This document shows positions 14,349 to 21,136 of a stretch of 25,855 nucleotides of DNA, one piece after another. How positions within the stretch are numbered: the first letter of the stretch is position 1; each line of letters begins with the position of its first letter. The notes under the pieces are model-generated. The model saw nothing but the letters and a program-made list of their open reading frames with translations, was not told the origin of the DNA and searched no databases. The position numbers and the translations under genes are program-made. The stretch spans positions 1-25,855 of the forward strand of contig JAHIKV010000172.1 in assembly GCA_018897395.1 (NCBI GenBank). Reading direction: 5' to 3'. This stretch comes from Planctomycetota bacterium. Its GTDB lineage: Bacteria; Planctomycetota; Planctomycetia; Pirellulales; Thermoguttaceae.

Positions 14349-15536
14349 ATGTTGAGGAGTATTTTGATGGGCGGTGCGGCATTGGTTATGCTCGGCGCCG
14401 CCGCGGCGATGGCCCAGCCGCCTGAAGGTCTGCCCGGCGATCCGCAGGGCGGCCAGGTCGACGTGAAAGTGGAACGCCTGATCAAAGTGGAACGCCTGAT
14501 CAAAAAAGTGAAAGGCCCGATCGGCGTCCAGGCACAAGCCCAGGCACAGATCGAGCTACAAGTGGAAGTGGAAGGCCCGATCAAAGTGGAAGGCGGCCCG
14601 ATCAAAAAAGTGGAAGGCCCGAAGGGCGTCCAGGCACAGGCCCAGGTGCAGGTGCAGGTGGTGGCCCAGCCCGTCGCACCGGACGAGTACTGGCTGGGGA
14701 TCGAATGTTTCCCCGTGATGCCGGCGTTGCGGGCCCAATTGAACCTGCCTGAGAAGCAGGGTTTGCTGGTCGTGGCCGTGGTGCCGGAGAGTCCCGCGGC
14801 GAAGGCGGGGCTTGCACAACACGACGTCTTGCTGCGTGCCGGCGACAAGCCGCTCGGCGAGCCGCGCGATTTAGTCCGTGAACTCGAGGTCGTCAAGGGC
14901 GTCAAGCTGCAAATTGAGTTGATCCGCGGCGGCAAACGTGTGACCATCGAGGCCACGCCGGCCAAGCGGCCGGAAGAGGCCCGCCGCAAGCCCGTCCCGC
15001 CGCCGGAGCCTGCCGATTGGAAGAAGGTACAGATGTGGCTGGAGGGGATGCGGCCGGGCAAAGAAGGCCAAAAACGCCCCTCGATGCAGCTTCGCATCTT
15101 CCAACCGGGCGCCCTCGTGAAAGACGTGCTGATCCCCTCGAGACCGCTGCCGGCGAACATGAGCGTGGTCATTAGCAAGGAAGGCGACCAGCCGGCGAAG
15201 ATCGTCGTTAAGCGCGGCGACGAGAAGTGGGAGTTGACCGAGAAGGAACTCGGCAAGCTGCCGGCCGACGTTCGGCCCTTCGTCGAGCAAATGCTCGGCC
15301 GTAGCATGCTGGGGATTTTAGGCGGGCCGAAGGCGATCGACGTTGGGGCGGACGTTATGGTGGTCCCGGTCGCGCCGCCGGGCAAGATGCAGGTTAAACC
15401 GCTGCCTCATCGGTTGGACCAGCGGCTGGAACGGCGACTGGACGAAATGAACCGCCGCATGGACCGACTCTTCAAGATGATGGAGGAGATGCGGGCGGGA
15501 CGCCACGATCGGCAGCCGCCGGAGAGCGACGATTGA
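14349..15536 (+). CDS. exported PDZ-domain protein with internal repeats
   Basis: A 395-residue protein; the ATG at 14349 has AAGGAG seven bases upstream, and the frame open before it is a shadow of the previous gene. A signal peptide (1-22) precedes a low-complexity segment (38-105) of alternating KVERLIK, EGPIK and QAQAQVQVQV units. One PDZ domain follows (about 113-203; YWLGIECFPVMPALRAQL, then GLLVVAVVPESPAAKAGLAQHDVLLRAGDK). No trypsin-like domain is present, so it is not an HtrA protease by itself. The C-terminus has a helical R/E/M-rich coiled coil (about 358-386). It may act as the periplasmic sensor or adaptor of the ECF system just upstream. That is inferred. Confidence 0.85.
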   Translation: MLRSILMGGAALVMLGAAAAMAQPPEGLPGDPQGGQVDVKVERLIKVERLIKKVKGPIGVQAQAQAQIELQVEVEGPIKVEGGPIKKVEGPKGVQAQAQVQVQVVAQPVAPDEYWLGIECFPVMPALRAQLNLPEKQGLLVVAVVPESPAAKAGLAQHDVLLRAGDKPLGEPRDLVRELEVVKGVKLQIELIRGGKRVTIEATPAKRPEEARRKPVPPPEPADWKKVQMWLEGMRPGKEGQKRPSMQLRIFQPGALVKDVLIPSRPLPANMSVVISKEGDQPAKIVVKRGDEKWELTEKELGKLPADVRPFVEQMLGRSMLGILGGPKAIDVGADVMVVPVAPPGKMQVKPLPHRLDQRLERRLDEMNRRMDRLFKMMEEMRAGRHDRQPPESDD

Positions 15537-15540
15537 CAAC

Positions 15541-15621
15541 AACACGGTTGGGCCGGCAGTTGAACACGGCTGGGCCGGCAGTTGAACACGGTTGGGGTGG
15601 CAGTTGAACTGCCACCCCAAC
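15541..15621. repeat. 22-bp tandem repeat x3 ending in a 15-bp hairpin
   Basis: Units AACACGGTTGGGCCGGCAGT+TG begin at 15541, 15563 and 15585 with small changes. The last carries GTTGGGGTGGCAGTT (15591-15605), which pairs with AACTGCCACCCCAAC (15607-15621). The hairpin starts 55 bases after the PDZ stop codon and could terminate or stabilise that mRNA, but there is no T-run. Confidence 0.8.
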
Positions 15622-15675
15622 GAAGATTGACAACGATGAGGAACCAACCTCCGCGGTTCCCGCCGCGGATCATAA

Positions 15676-15716
15676 GAGAGACGGCGCTGAAGGCACGGCG
15701 CCGTCTCTCCGCGTTT
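15676..15716 (+). terminator. possible terminator hairpin downstream of the PDZ gene
   Basis: GAGAGACGGCGC (15676-15687) and GCGCCGTCTCTC (15698-15709) form a perfect 12-bp stem with a 10-nt loop, followed by CGCGTTTT. The T-tract is short and displaced, hence moderate confidence. Confidence 0.5.
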
Positions 15717-15720
15717 TACA

Positions 15721-15794
15721 GGGGACTGGTCCATTTTTCGGCCGGTGCTTTTCCCGCCAAACACGTTTTCCCGCCGAAAAATAGACCAATTCCC
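15721..15794. repeat. decayed REP/MITE-like hairpin of the GGGGAC-GGTCC family
   Basis: GGGGACTGGTCCATTTTTCG (15721-15740, plus GC) pairs with 15773-15794 at 19 of 22 positions. It shares the GGGGAC-x-GGTCC core with the intact element at 2575-2651. The remaining part of the 540-bp gap (15795-15993) shows no credible gene; a minus-strand frame ending ...WKWHYRHDEHKAEKLS looks protein-like but has no start or context. Confidence 0.65.
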
Positions 15795-15993
15795 AGCCGG
15801 CTCGGCGAGCGTCAACTCAACTTCTCGGCTTTGTGTTCGTCGTGGCGGTAATGCCACTTCCAGAAGACCGCCGCATGGAAGTTTCTCCACCGGGAGTATG
15901 AGAAGCGAAGAATATTCCGAGAGAATCGAAAGCCGCTCACTGCGAAACCGCAAGCGGCAGGCAGGCCATCGGCCCGCTCCTGAATCCCCTCTA

Positions 15994-16074
15994 CACTACC
16001 CACTACCCACTACCCACTACCCACTACCCACTACCCACTACCCACTATCCACTACCCACTATCCACTATCCACT
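15994..16074. repeat. heptamer array (CACTACC)x11
   Basis: Eleven 7-bp units (CACTACC, some CACTATC) end at the stop codon of the minus-strand gene. On that gene's strand they read G-rich (TAGTGGG type) and form its 3' flank. The family matches the arrays at 6879 and 12851. Length is likely variable between strains. Confidence 0.9.
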
Positions 16075-16824
16075 CTACAGCAAACTCTCCAGCAACAATC
16101 GCATCTTGCGCATCTCGGTTAGCTGGTCCACCTCGGGCGTCTGCCGGAGGTCGACGCACAGCGCCCGGTTGTAGCGGACCTTGTTCAACTGGTTGACCAA
16201 CCGGCCGTATTCCACGTCTCCTTGGCCGATGCGGACTTGAAGCTGGTCCTTGCTGGTGTCGCGGAGCCGCACGTGATAGACGTGCTTCAACAACTGTTCG
16301 TAGTTCGCTCCGCCGTGCGGGCCGAAGATGTAATGGCTCGGATCGAGCGTGATGCCAAGCCCCTTGACGTTGTTGCATATAACCACGGCGGTGTTCGGGT
16401 CTTCGGTCATCCGTCCGACCTCGGTCAGCAGGCCGACGCGGACCCCTTCCGGCGCAGCCAGCGAGACCATCTTCCGCAAGCGCTCGATCTCGGCGTTGAA
16501 TGGGGTACCCAACTCGGCCGACCGGACCGTTACCGTCACCACCTTAATGGTCTTCGCCAACCGGCAGCAGGCGGCGAACTGGCGGCAGTATTCGGGTTCG
16601 GGGGCCTCGATGTCGACGCTCAGCGCCGCGGGCGTTAGACGGTGGGTCTGACGACAAAGCGCCACGACATGCTCGGGATCGGCCAACACGGCCGAAGGTT
16701 GAATGTGCCCGCCGTCATGGTGAATCATGATCTCCACGGCGGTGTATTCCAATTCCACCAATTGCCGCATGGCGGCTTCCAGCGGCAGGTGGGCAAAACA
16801 TCGGCAAGTGGCGGCAACAAACAC
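16075..16824 (-). CDS. TIM-barrel sugar phosphate isomerase/epimerase-like protein
   Basis: A 249-residue protein. The GTG at 16824 is chosen because AAGGAG lies just ahead and the family begins with a short FVAATCRCF strand; an ATG at 16905 would place extra residues on a repeat. Strands of an AP-endonuclease-2-like barrel are visible: YTAVEIMIHHDGGHI, ALSVDIEAPEP, VRVGLLTEVGRM, VKGLGITLDPSHYIFGP (D and H typical of metal binding) and VYHVRLRDTSKDQLQVRIGQGDVEYGRLV. The 'DPSHYxxG' and 'H-x-R-L-R-D' strings fit metal-binding sites of this family. Substrate cannot be read from the sequence; planctomycetes carry many such genes, often for sugar breakdown. Confidence 0.82.
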   Translation of the reverse strand: MFVAATCRCFAHLPLEAAMRQLVELEYTAVEIMIHHDGGHIQPSAVLADPEHVVALCRQTHRLTPAALSVDIEAPEPEYCRQFAACCRLAKTIKVVTVTVRSAELGTPFNAEIERLRKMVSLAAPEGVRVGLLTEVGRMTEDPNTAVVICNNVKGLGITLDPSHYIFGPHGGANYEQLLKHVYHVRLRDTSKDQLQVRIGQGDVEYGRLVNQLNKVRYNRALCVDLRQTPEVDQLTEMRKMRLLLESLL

Positions 16825-16884
16825 GCATGGACTCCTTGGAACACAATTGTGATTCAAAACGCGGAATGTAGGGGGAGATCCCGT

Positions 16885-16970
16885 TCGTTTAGCCCCGGCG
16901 TCCACGCCGGGAACATAATACCCATTTCCCGCTGCGTTACGATCCCGGCGTGGACGCCGGGGCTAAACGA
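16885..16970. repeat. perfect 28-bp inverted repeat, complete TTTAGC/GCTAAA element
   Basis: The arm 16885-16912 begins TCGTTTAGCCCCGGCG and is exactly reverse-complementary to 16943-16970. Each arm is also a smaller hairpin (CCGGCG-TCCA-CGCCGG). It lies between the divergent isomerase and sppA genes, ahead of both. Confidence 0.9.
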
Positions 16971-17041
16971 AACTTTTCTCCCGAAATCTCGCAGGCCACT
17001 AGCTTACCTCCCATCCCCCTTCCTTTGCAACACCGCGCGGA

Positions 17042-17069
17042 TTGCGTCGCGGAAAAACGGGGTTACAAT
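17042..17069 (+). promoter_or_regulatory. putative sppA promoter
   Basis: TTGCGT (17042-17047), 16-bp spacer, TACAAT (17064-17069). The -10 matches consensus at five positions; the -35 at three. Start of sppA is 35 bp further on. Confidence 0.45.
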
Positions 17070-17103
17070 GGTCGCGTACCACATTGTTCAAAAGGAGACG
17101 GCC

Positions 17104-18204
17104 ATGGACCAGCCCCCCCAACCGGAAGGATTCTCGCAGCCGCCGCTACGGCCCGAGATTGTCCCCGAACCGATTCACGCCCCGCCACGACGAAAATCGG
17201 GCTTCTTCGTTCGGCTGTTCTGGGCCGTCATACTCCTCGGACTGCTCGGCTCGGCCGCATTGAACCTACTGCTGTTTGCCGTGGTTGGATTTACCGGGTT
17301 TGGTTCTCTTCAAGATGGGAAGCAGGTGCAGGAAAAATACCATTCCCTAAACCGCCACGGCCGCGACAAAGTGGCCATCCTCTCGATCGAGGGAGCGATC
17401 ATGAGCGGAGAGGGGTTTTTCAGGGAGCAAATCGAACATGCAAAACGGGACGCCGAAAAAGGAAACCTGAAAGCGATCGTCGTGCGGGTCAATTCACCCG
17501 GCGGAACCATCACCGGCAGCGATTACATGCTCCACCACCTGCGGGAACTGGCCGAAACGGCGGACATTCCGATGGTCGTAAGCATGGGCGGCATGGCGGC
17601 CAGCGGGGGATACTACGTCTCGATGTGCGTCGGCGATACGCCCAGCTCCATTTTCGCCGAGCCGACTACTTGGACCGGCTCGATCGGAGTGCTGATTCCC
17701 AATTTCAATTTCGCCGAGTTGATGGAGCGTTGGGGTATCCGCGACAACACCATTTCCAGCGGACCTCTGAAAACGATGGGCAGCTTCGCACGGAAAATGA
17801 CGCCCGAGGAAAAGTTGGTCTTCCAAGCCCTGGTCGATGACGGATTCAACCAATTCAAGGACGTCATCAAACAGGGGCGTCCCAAGTTCCGCGACAATCC
17901 GGCGGCGTTGAGCAAGATTGCCACCGGACAAATTTTCACCGCCAACCAGGCCCTGGTGAACGGATTGGTCGACAAGATCGGGTTCGTCGAGGACGCCATC
18001 GATCGGGCAATCAGTTTGGCCGGTCTGTACAAGGAAAACGTCAAGGTGGTGGAGTACAAAGCCCAGCCTAATCTGTCCGACATACTCTTCGGTCAGACCC
18101 GTGCCCAACCTTCGTTCGACCTGGCCGCGATACTGGAAGCCACCACCCCCCGGGCTTATTACCTCTGCACTTGGCTCCCCGCGTTTGCCCGCAGCGCCAA
18201 TTGA
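17104..18204 (+). CDS. sppA: SppA-type signal peptide peptidase (S49)
   Basis: A 366-residue membrane-anchored serine protease. The ATG at 17104 has AAAAGGAG upstream; the longer frame is not coding. A proline-rich cytoplasmic N-terminus (1-30) precedes one membrane segment (about 36-64). The S49 domain follows: VAILSIEGAIM, IVVRVNSPGG, the nucleophile S167 in MAASGGYYVSM, TGSIGVLIPNFNFAELMERWGI, and the general-base lysine most likely K223 in SSGPLKTMGS. It degrades signal peptides left after secretion. Length is that of the single-domain (Bacillus) form rather than the tandem E. coli form. It appears monocistronic, followed by a 300-bp gap with palindromes. Confidence 0.93.
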   Translation: MDQPPQPEGFSQPPLRPEIVPEPIHAPPRRKSGFFVRLFWAVILLGLLGSAALNLLLFAVVGFTGFGSLQDGKQVQEKYHSLNRHGRDKVAILSIEGAIMSGEGFFREQIEHAKRDAEKGNLKAIVVRVNSPGGTITGSDYMLHHLRELAETADIPMVVSMGGMAASGGYYVSMCVGDTPSSIFAEPTTWTGSIGVLIPNFNFAELMERWGIRDNTISSGPLKTMGSFARKMTPEEKLVFQALVDDGFNQFKDVIKQGRPKFRDNPAALSKIATGQIFTANQALVNGLVDKIGFVEDAIDRAISLAGLYKENVKVVEYKAQPNLSDILFGQTRAQPSFDLAAILEATTPRAYYLCTWLPAFARSAN

Positions 18205-18280
18205 CGGGGGCAACCATAAAGCCGCTTTGCGGCAGTCGCGCCGACGAAATCGGTATAAGATTGATATTGAAATATCCGTA

Positions 18281-18360
18281 TTTAGCCCCGGGTGAATACA
18301 CCCGGGGCAAGCGGTTTTTCGCGGTCAACCCGCCCCGCCGTGTATTCACGGCGGGCTAAA
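18281..18360. repeat. paired TTTAGC/GCTAAA palindrome, GTGAATACAC type
   Basis: TTTAGC then CCCCGGGTG-AATA-CACCCGGGG on the left, and CCCGCCGTG-TATT-CACGGCGGG then CTAAA on the right, 26 nt apart. The outer ends and loops pair across the element while the two stems differ from each other, each internally perfect. The 18205-18280 part includes ATAAAGCCGCTTTGCGGC, related to the repeat at 21048. No gene was seen in 18205-18513. Confidence 0.8.
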
Positions 18361-18513
18361 TGAATGATTTCAAAACACGTTCTAAGACTCTAAAGTTCCC
18401 CCCCGCCGGTTGACGATAACGCTTGCGACGAATGTATCGGCCGCAAGGATTCTACGCACAAGGTAAACCTGGCGGCATGGGCAAAATGGAAGCTTTAGGG
18501 ACGGAGGTGGCCC

Positions 18514-18756
18514 ATGATGGGCTTGTTCAACCGGCGGCGCGGCCCGCGGATGTTGGTGCTCGGCCTTGGACTACTGGCGGGCATTGGACTTACCGGCTGT
18601 CAGGTGGAGACCGGTGGCCAGACGTTGCCTAGCCCGTACTACATGTCTGACGACGTGCAGTACTTCCCGCCAGGGCCGGAGTTTAAGCTCGCCAAAGAAG
18701 CGGCCGCCATGAAGGCGTACAATCAAGACCAGGCGCAGCAGGCGTTCAGACGCTGA
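18514..18756 (+). CDS. small lipoprotein
   Basis: An 80-residue protein. After a basic start MMGLFNRRRGPR comes a hydrophobic stretch and the lipobox L-T-G-C with C29 as the lipidated residue. The mature part contains GGQTLPSPYYMSDDVQYFPPGPEFKLAKEAAAMKAY. I associate this string with small planctomycete membrane proteins of unknown function. SD GGAGG is 9 bases upstream. It probably sits in the cytoplasmic or outer membrane facing the periplasm. An upstream TTGACG (18410-18415) could be a -35, but no matching -10 is clear. Confidence 0.72.
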   Translation: MMGLFNRRRGPRMLVLGLGLLAGIGLTGCQVETGGQTLPSPYYMSDDVQYFPPGPEFKLAKEAAAMKAYNQDQAQQAFRR

Positions 18757-18833
18757 CCGCGCCGAAAAAGTCACGCCGAACGCGGTTGGCCGACCGATCG
18801 CGTTGTGGGGGGGACGGTGCCTTGCGTTGCCGG

Positions 18834-18876
18834 CGTCCAAGGCGTGGAGTGCCGCCGCCGCGGTACACCTTGGACG
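18834..18876 (+). repeat. 9-bp inverted repeat after the lipoprotein gene
   Basis: CGTCCAAGG (18834-18842) and CCTTGGACG (18868-18876) with a GC-rich 25-nt loop. Possible weak terminator without T-run. Confidence 0.4.
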
Positions 18877-18900
18877 TCAGCAGCACAAGGATTTTTCTTG

Positions 18901-19013
18901 TTTAGCGGCCGACGGTACGTCGGTCTGTGTTGGAATTTCTTGTTTAGCGGCCGACGGTACGTTGGTTCGTGTTGGAATTTCCGCCAAGGGCCGCCGTGCC
19001 GGCGGCCGCTAAA
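18901..19013. repeat. TTTAGC element with a 42-bp internal tandem duplication
   Basis: TTTAGCGGCCGACGGTACGT appears at 18901 and 18943, a 42-bp period with a shared TGTTGGAATTTC tail. The right end GCCGCCGTGCCGGCGGCCGC+TAAA (to 19013) pairs with the left GCGGCCGACGG. It ends nine bases before the next start codon, which lacks an SD. Confidence 0.8.
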
Positions 19014-19022
19014 TCGTTATCC

Positions 19023-19346
19023 ATGTCCGACATCGCTCTTTCTCCCGCCGCCCAGCATTGGATCAACGTCGTGCTGATCTGGATCGGATTCGGCACGTTG
19101 GCGGGTCTGCTGGCCACCGTGTTGTTTCCGCTTCGCCGTCCCGCCGGCCCGTTTTGGGCCGTGGTGCTGGGAATCTGCGGGAGCACCATCGGCCTGTTCG
19201 GCCTCGGTTGGCTGTTCCCCGACCGCGGGTTGAACCCCATCAGTCCGCTGGGTTTCCTGGCCGCCGCCATCGGCGCGTTCGTTCTGCTGATGATCTTCCG
19301 CCTTTGCCTGGCGGTGTTCGGAAAGCCGAAAAACGACGCGGACTGA
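19023..19346 (+). CDS. small three-helix membrane protein
   Basis: A 107-residue protein with three hydrophobic segments (about 14-36, 43-63 and 76-98). It has a glycine-rich centre, VVLGICGSTIGLFGLGWLFPDRGLNPISPLGF, reminiscent of the GlsB/YeaQ (transglycosylase-associated) membrane proteins, which are usually about 80-90 residues. I do not claim a function. The ATG at 19023 follows the palindromic repeat at 18901 directly and has no SD. The neighbours are a lipoprotein and a toxin-antitoxin pair with which no functional link is apparent. Confidence 0.7.
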   Translation: MSDIALSPAAQHWINVVLIWIGFGTLAGLLATVLFPLRRPAGPFWAVVLGICGSTIGLFGLGWLFPDRGLNPISPLGFLAAAIGAFVLLMIFRLCLAVFGKPKNDAD

Positions 19347-19389
19347 TAAAAACTACCCCCCGCCCCCCGCGATCGGACCCATTACCACC

Positions 19390-19418
19390 TTGCAGTCCGC
19401 AGTTCTGTACAGTAAAAT
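19390..19418 (+). promoter_or_regulatory. putative promoter/operator of the toxin-antitoxin operon
   Basis: TTGCAG (19390-19395), 17-bp spacer, TAAAAT (19413-19418). The spacer has the 8-bp palindrome CTGTACAG (19405-19412), a possible Phd-type autoregulation site. Confidence 0.45.
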
Positions 19419-19458
19419 GTCATATCGTGTTGTGCTGGCCTGCGAAGGAGGTTCCAAT

Positions 19459-19683
19459 ATGATTACCGTGACTTTTACGGAATTGCGAAATCACGCAAAA
19501 AAATACTTCGATGCCGTGGACGAAGGGGAGACGATCGAAGTGTGCCGGCACGGGAAACCCGTGGCCGTGCTGACGCCAATTCGTGAACGTTCCATGGAGC
19601 GATGGAAACGCGCCAACCCATTGCGGATTGAGGGTGTCGAATTAAGCAAGGCAATTCTGGAAGAGCGGCGTCTTTCTCGATGA
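19459..19683 (+). CDS. Phd/YefM-family antitoxin
   Basis: A 74-residue protein. The start at 19459 has AAGGAGG nine bases ahead. MITVTFTELRNHAKKYFDAVDEGETIEVCRHGKPVAVLTPI is a textbook Phd/YefM N-terminal DNA-binding fold; the C-terminal 30 residues (including LRIEGVELSKAILEERR) are the toxin-binding tail. It overlaps the PIN-toxin gene by four bases (ATGA), so antitoxin and toxin are made from one mRNA. It should bind the operon promoter, perhaps at the CTGTACAG palindrome. Confidence 0.92.
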   Translation: MITVTFTELRNHAKKYFDAVDEGETIEVCRHGKPVAVLTPIRERSMERWKRANPLRIEGVELSKAILEERRLSR

Positions 19684-20099
19684 TGCGTATTGCCTTCGAC
19701 ACCTCTGCGCTGATCAAGCGGTATATCGAGGAACCCGGCACGGCGCGAGTTCTGGAGTTCTGTGCGCAAGCCTCCGAAGTCGTCGTCAGCGTGTTATGCG
19801 TTCCCGAGATGATTTCCGCGCTGAACCGACGGCGCCGCGAAGCAGGGCTATCCTTTGAGGAATATGCCGCTGTAAAGAGGGAATTGGCCGGCGACATGGA
19901 GGAAGTGACCGTCGTGCCGTTGACGCCAGCGGTGATTTCCCTCGCTATTACAGTATTGGAAAATATGGATTTACGTACACTGGACGCCATGCACGTTGTC
20001 GCTGCGCTTTATTCGGGGTGCGATTTGTTTGTCTCTGCCGACGTGCGGCAGTGTAAGACCGCGGCCGAGCTGGGATTGAAAATCGAACGAGTTGGGTAG
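19680..20099 (+). CDS. vapC: PIN-domain ribonuclease toxin (VapC-like)
   Basis: A 139-residue protein with the acidic PIN residues in place: D7 (FDTSAL), E43 (VPEM), D102 (RTLDAMHVVAA) and D121 (FVSADVRQ). All four are present, so the toxin looks intact. VapC proteins cut tRNA or rRNA in a Mg-dependent way when the antitoxin is degraded. ATGATG gives two possible starts (19680, 19683); the first overlaps the antitoxin stop. The pairing of VapC with a Phd/YefM-type antitoxin is common. MoxR begins six bases after its stop, so read-through into the MoxR cluster is possible. Confidence 0.9.
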   Translation: MMRIAFDTSALIKRYIEEPGTARVLEFCAQASEVVVSVLCVPEMISALNRRRREAGLSFEEYAAVKRELAGDMEEVTVVPLTPAVISLAITVLENMDLRTLDAMHVVAALYSGCDLFVSADVRQCKTAAELGLKIERVG

Positions 20100-20104
20100 C
20101 CGGT

Positions 20105-21046
20105 ATGTCCGACGAACCGCAAGACCTCATCGCGCTGTTGCAACAAAACGTCTCGCGAGTAGTCCTCGGCAAGGAGGACGTCGTGCGGCTGACCATCGTG
20201 GCGCTGCTGGCCGGCGAACACGTATTGTTGGAAGACGTGCCGGGGGTGGGCAAAACGCTGGTCGGAAAGGCCATTGCACGCAGCCTCGCCGGCACTTTCC
20301 ACCGCATCCAGTTCACCCCCGACCTGTTGCCGGCCGACATCACCGGCAGCAGCATTTACAACGGCCGGAAGCACGAGTTCACCTTCAGTCCCGGGCCGAT
20401 CTTCGCCAACGTCGTGTTGGCCGACGAAATCAACCGGGCGACGCCCCGCACGCAAAGCGCACTGCTGGAGTCGATGAGCGAGCGGCAGGTCTCGGCCGAC
20501 GGCGAGACCCATCCGCTGCCGCTGCCGTTCATGGTGATCGCCACGCAAAACCCCGTCGAGTTCGAGGGAACGTATCCCTTGCCCGAGAGCCAACTCGACC
20601 GCTTCCTGCTCCGCATTCCGCTGGGCTATCCCGAACGCGAGGTGGAGATGCGGGTCCTGACGACGCACCGCGACGGAGAGCCGGTCGACTCGCTGGCCCC
20701 AGCGCTCGACTGCCGGCAAGTCGCCGCGCTACAAGCCGTCGTCCGAAAGGTCGAAGTCGAGGATTCAATAAACGAGTATCTGTTGGACATCGTCCAAGCC
20801 ACGCGGGCCTGCGATGAGTTGCACGTCGGCGTCAGCACGCGGGGAACTTTGGCCCTGTATCGAGCGGCGCAGGCGGCCGCGCTGGTCGCCGGCCGGACGT
20901 TCGTCGTGCCCGACGACGTTAAGCGGCTGGCGATACCCGTGATGGCCCATCGGGTGATACCCAAGGGCTATCTACACGGCGGTCAGCGCGAGGCGGTCGA
21001 ATCGTTGATCGAGCGGCTGGTGGAAGAAACGCCCGTGCCGGGGTAA
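20105..21046 (+). CDS. MoxR-family AAA+ ATPase
   Basis: A 313-residue ATPase. Walker A is EDVPGVGKT (43-51), Walker B VVLADEINRA (103-112), sensor 1 ATQNP (146-150), and the arginine-finger region PESQLDRFLLR (160-170) is intact. ELHVGVSTRGTLALYRAAQA near the C-terminus is the lid-domain hallmark. MoxR ATPases act as chaperones, usually with DUF58/VWA proteins, and here DUF58 and transglutaminase genes follow: the standard MoxR-DUF58-TgpA set linked to cell envelope or protein maturation. It has no SD and starts six bases after the VapC stop. Confidence 0.95.
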   Translation: MSDEPQDLIALLQQNVSRVVLGKEDVVRLTIVALLAGEHVLLEDVPGVGKTLVGKAIARSLAGTFHRIQFTPDLLPADITGSSIYNGRKHEFTFSPGPIFANVVLADEINRATPRTQSALLESMSERQVSADGETHPLPLPFMVIATQNPVEFEGTYPLPESQLDRFLLRIPLGYPEREVEMRVLTTHRDGEPVDSLAPALDCRQVAALQAVVRKVEVEDSINEYLLDIVQATRACDELHVGVSTRGTLALYRAAQAAALVAGRTFVVPDDVKRLAIPVMAHRVIPKGYLHGGQREAVESLIERLVEETPVPG

Positions 21047-21047
21047 C

Positions 21048-21128
21048 ATAAAGCCGCGCTGCGTCGGTCGCGCCACGTAGTGCAACCCACGATAGTCCCA
21101 AAATCGCGACCAACGGTCGCGGCTTTAT
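21048..21128. repeat. ATAAAGCCGC palindromic element between moxR and DUF58 gene
   Basis: ATAAAGCCGCG (21048-21058) and CGCGGCTTTAT (21118-21128) are exact inverse copies. Further pairing GTCGGTCGCG / CGCGACC fills the arms. It begins one base after the moxR stop and ends eight bases before the next start. A half copy is seen near 18217. Confidence 0.75.
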
Positions 21129-21136
21129 CTCGAGAT

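Noticed and set aside
15812..16003. Minus-strand frame with a protein-like end (WKWHYRHDEHKAEKLS)
   Set aside because: Only 63 codons, no SD, overlaps a repeat-rich gap and no family recognised; could be a gene remnant but cannot be supported.
15994..16074. Possible CRISPR array because of regular repeats
   Set aside because: Units are 7 bp and contiguous, with no spacers and no cas genes.
16905..16990. Similar peptides MDAGAKR on both strands, suggesting duplicated gene starts
   Set aside because: They arise because the 28-bp inverted repeat reads the same on both strands; not real N-termini.
18423..18632. 69-codon frame overlapping the start of the lipoprotein gene
   Set aside because: No domain, no SD, and it overlaps a better-supported gene with a lipobox in another frame.
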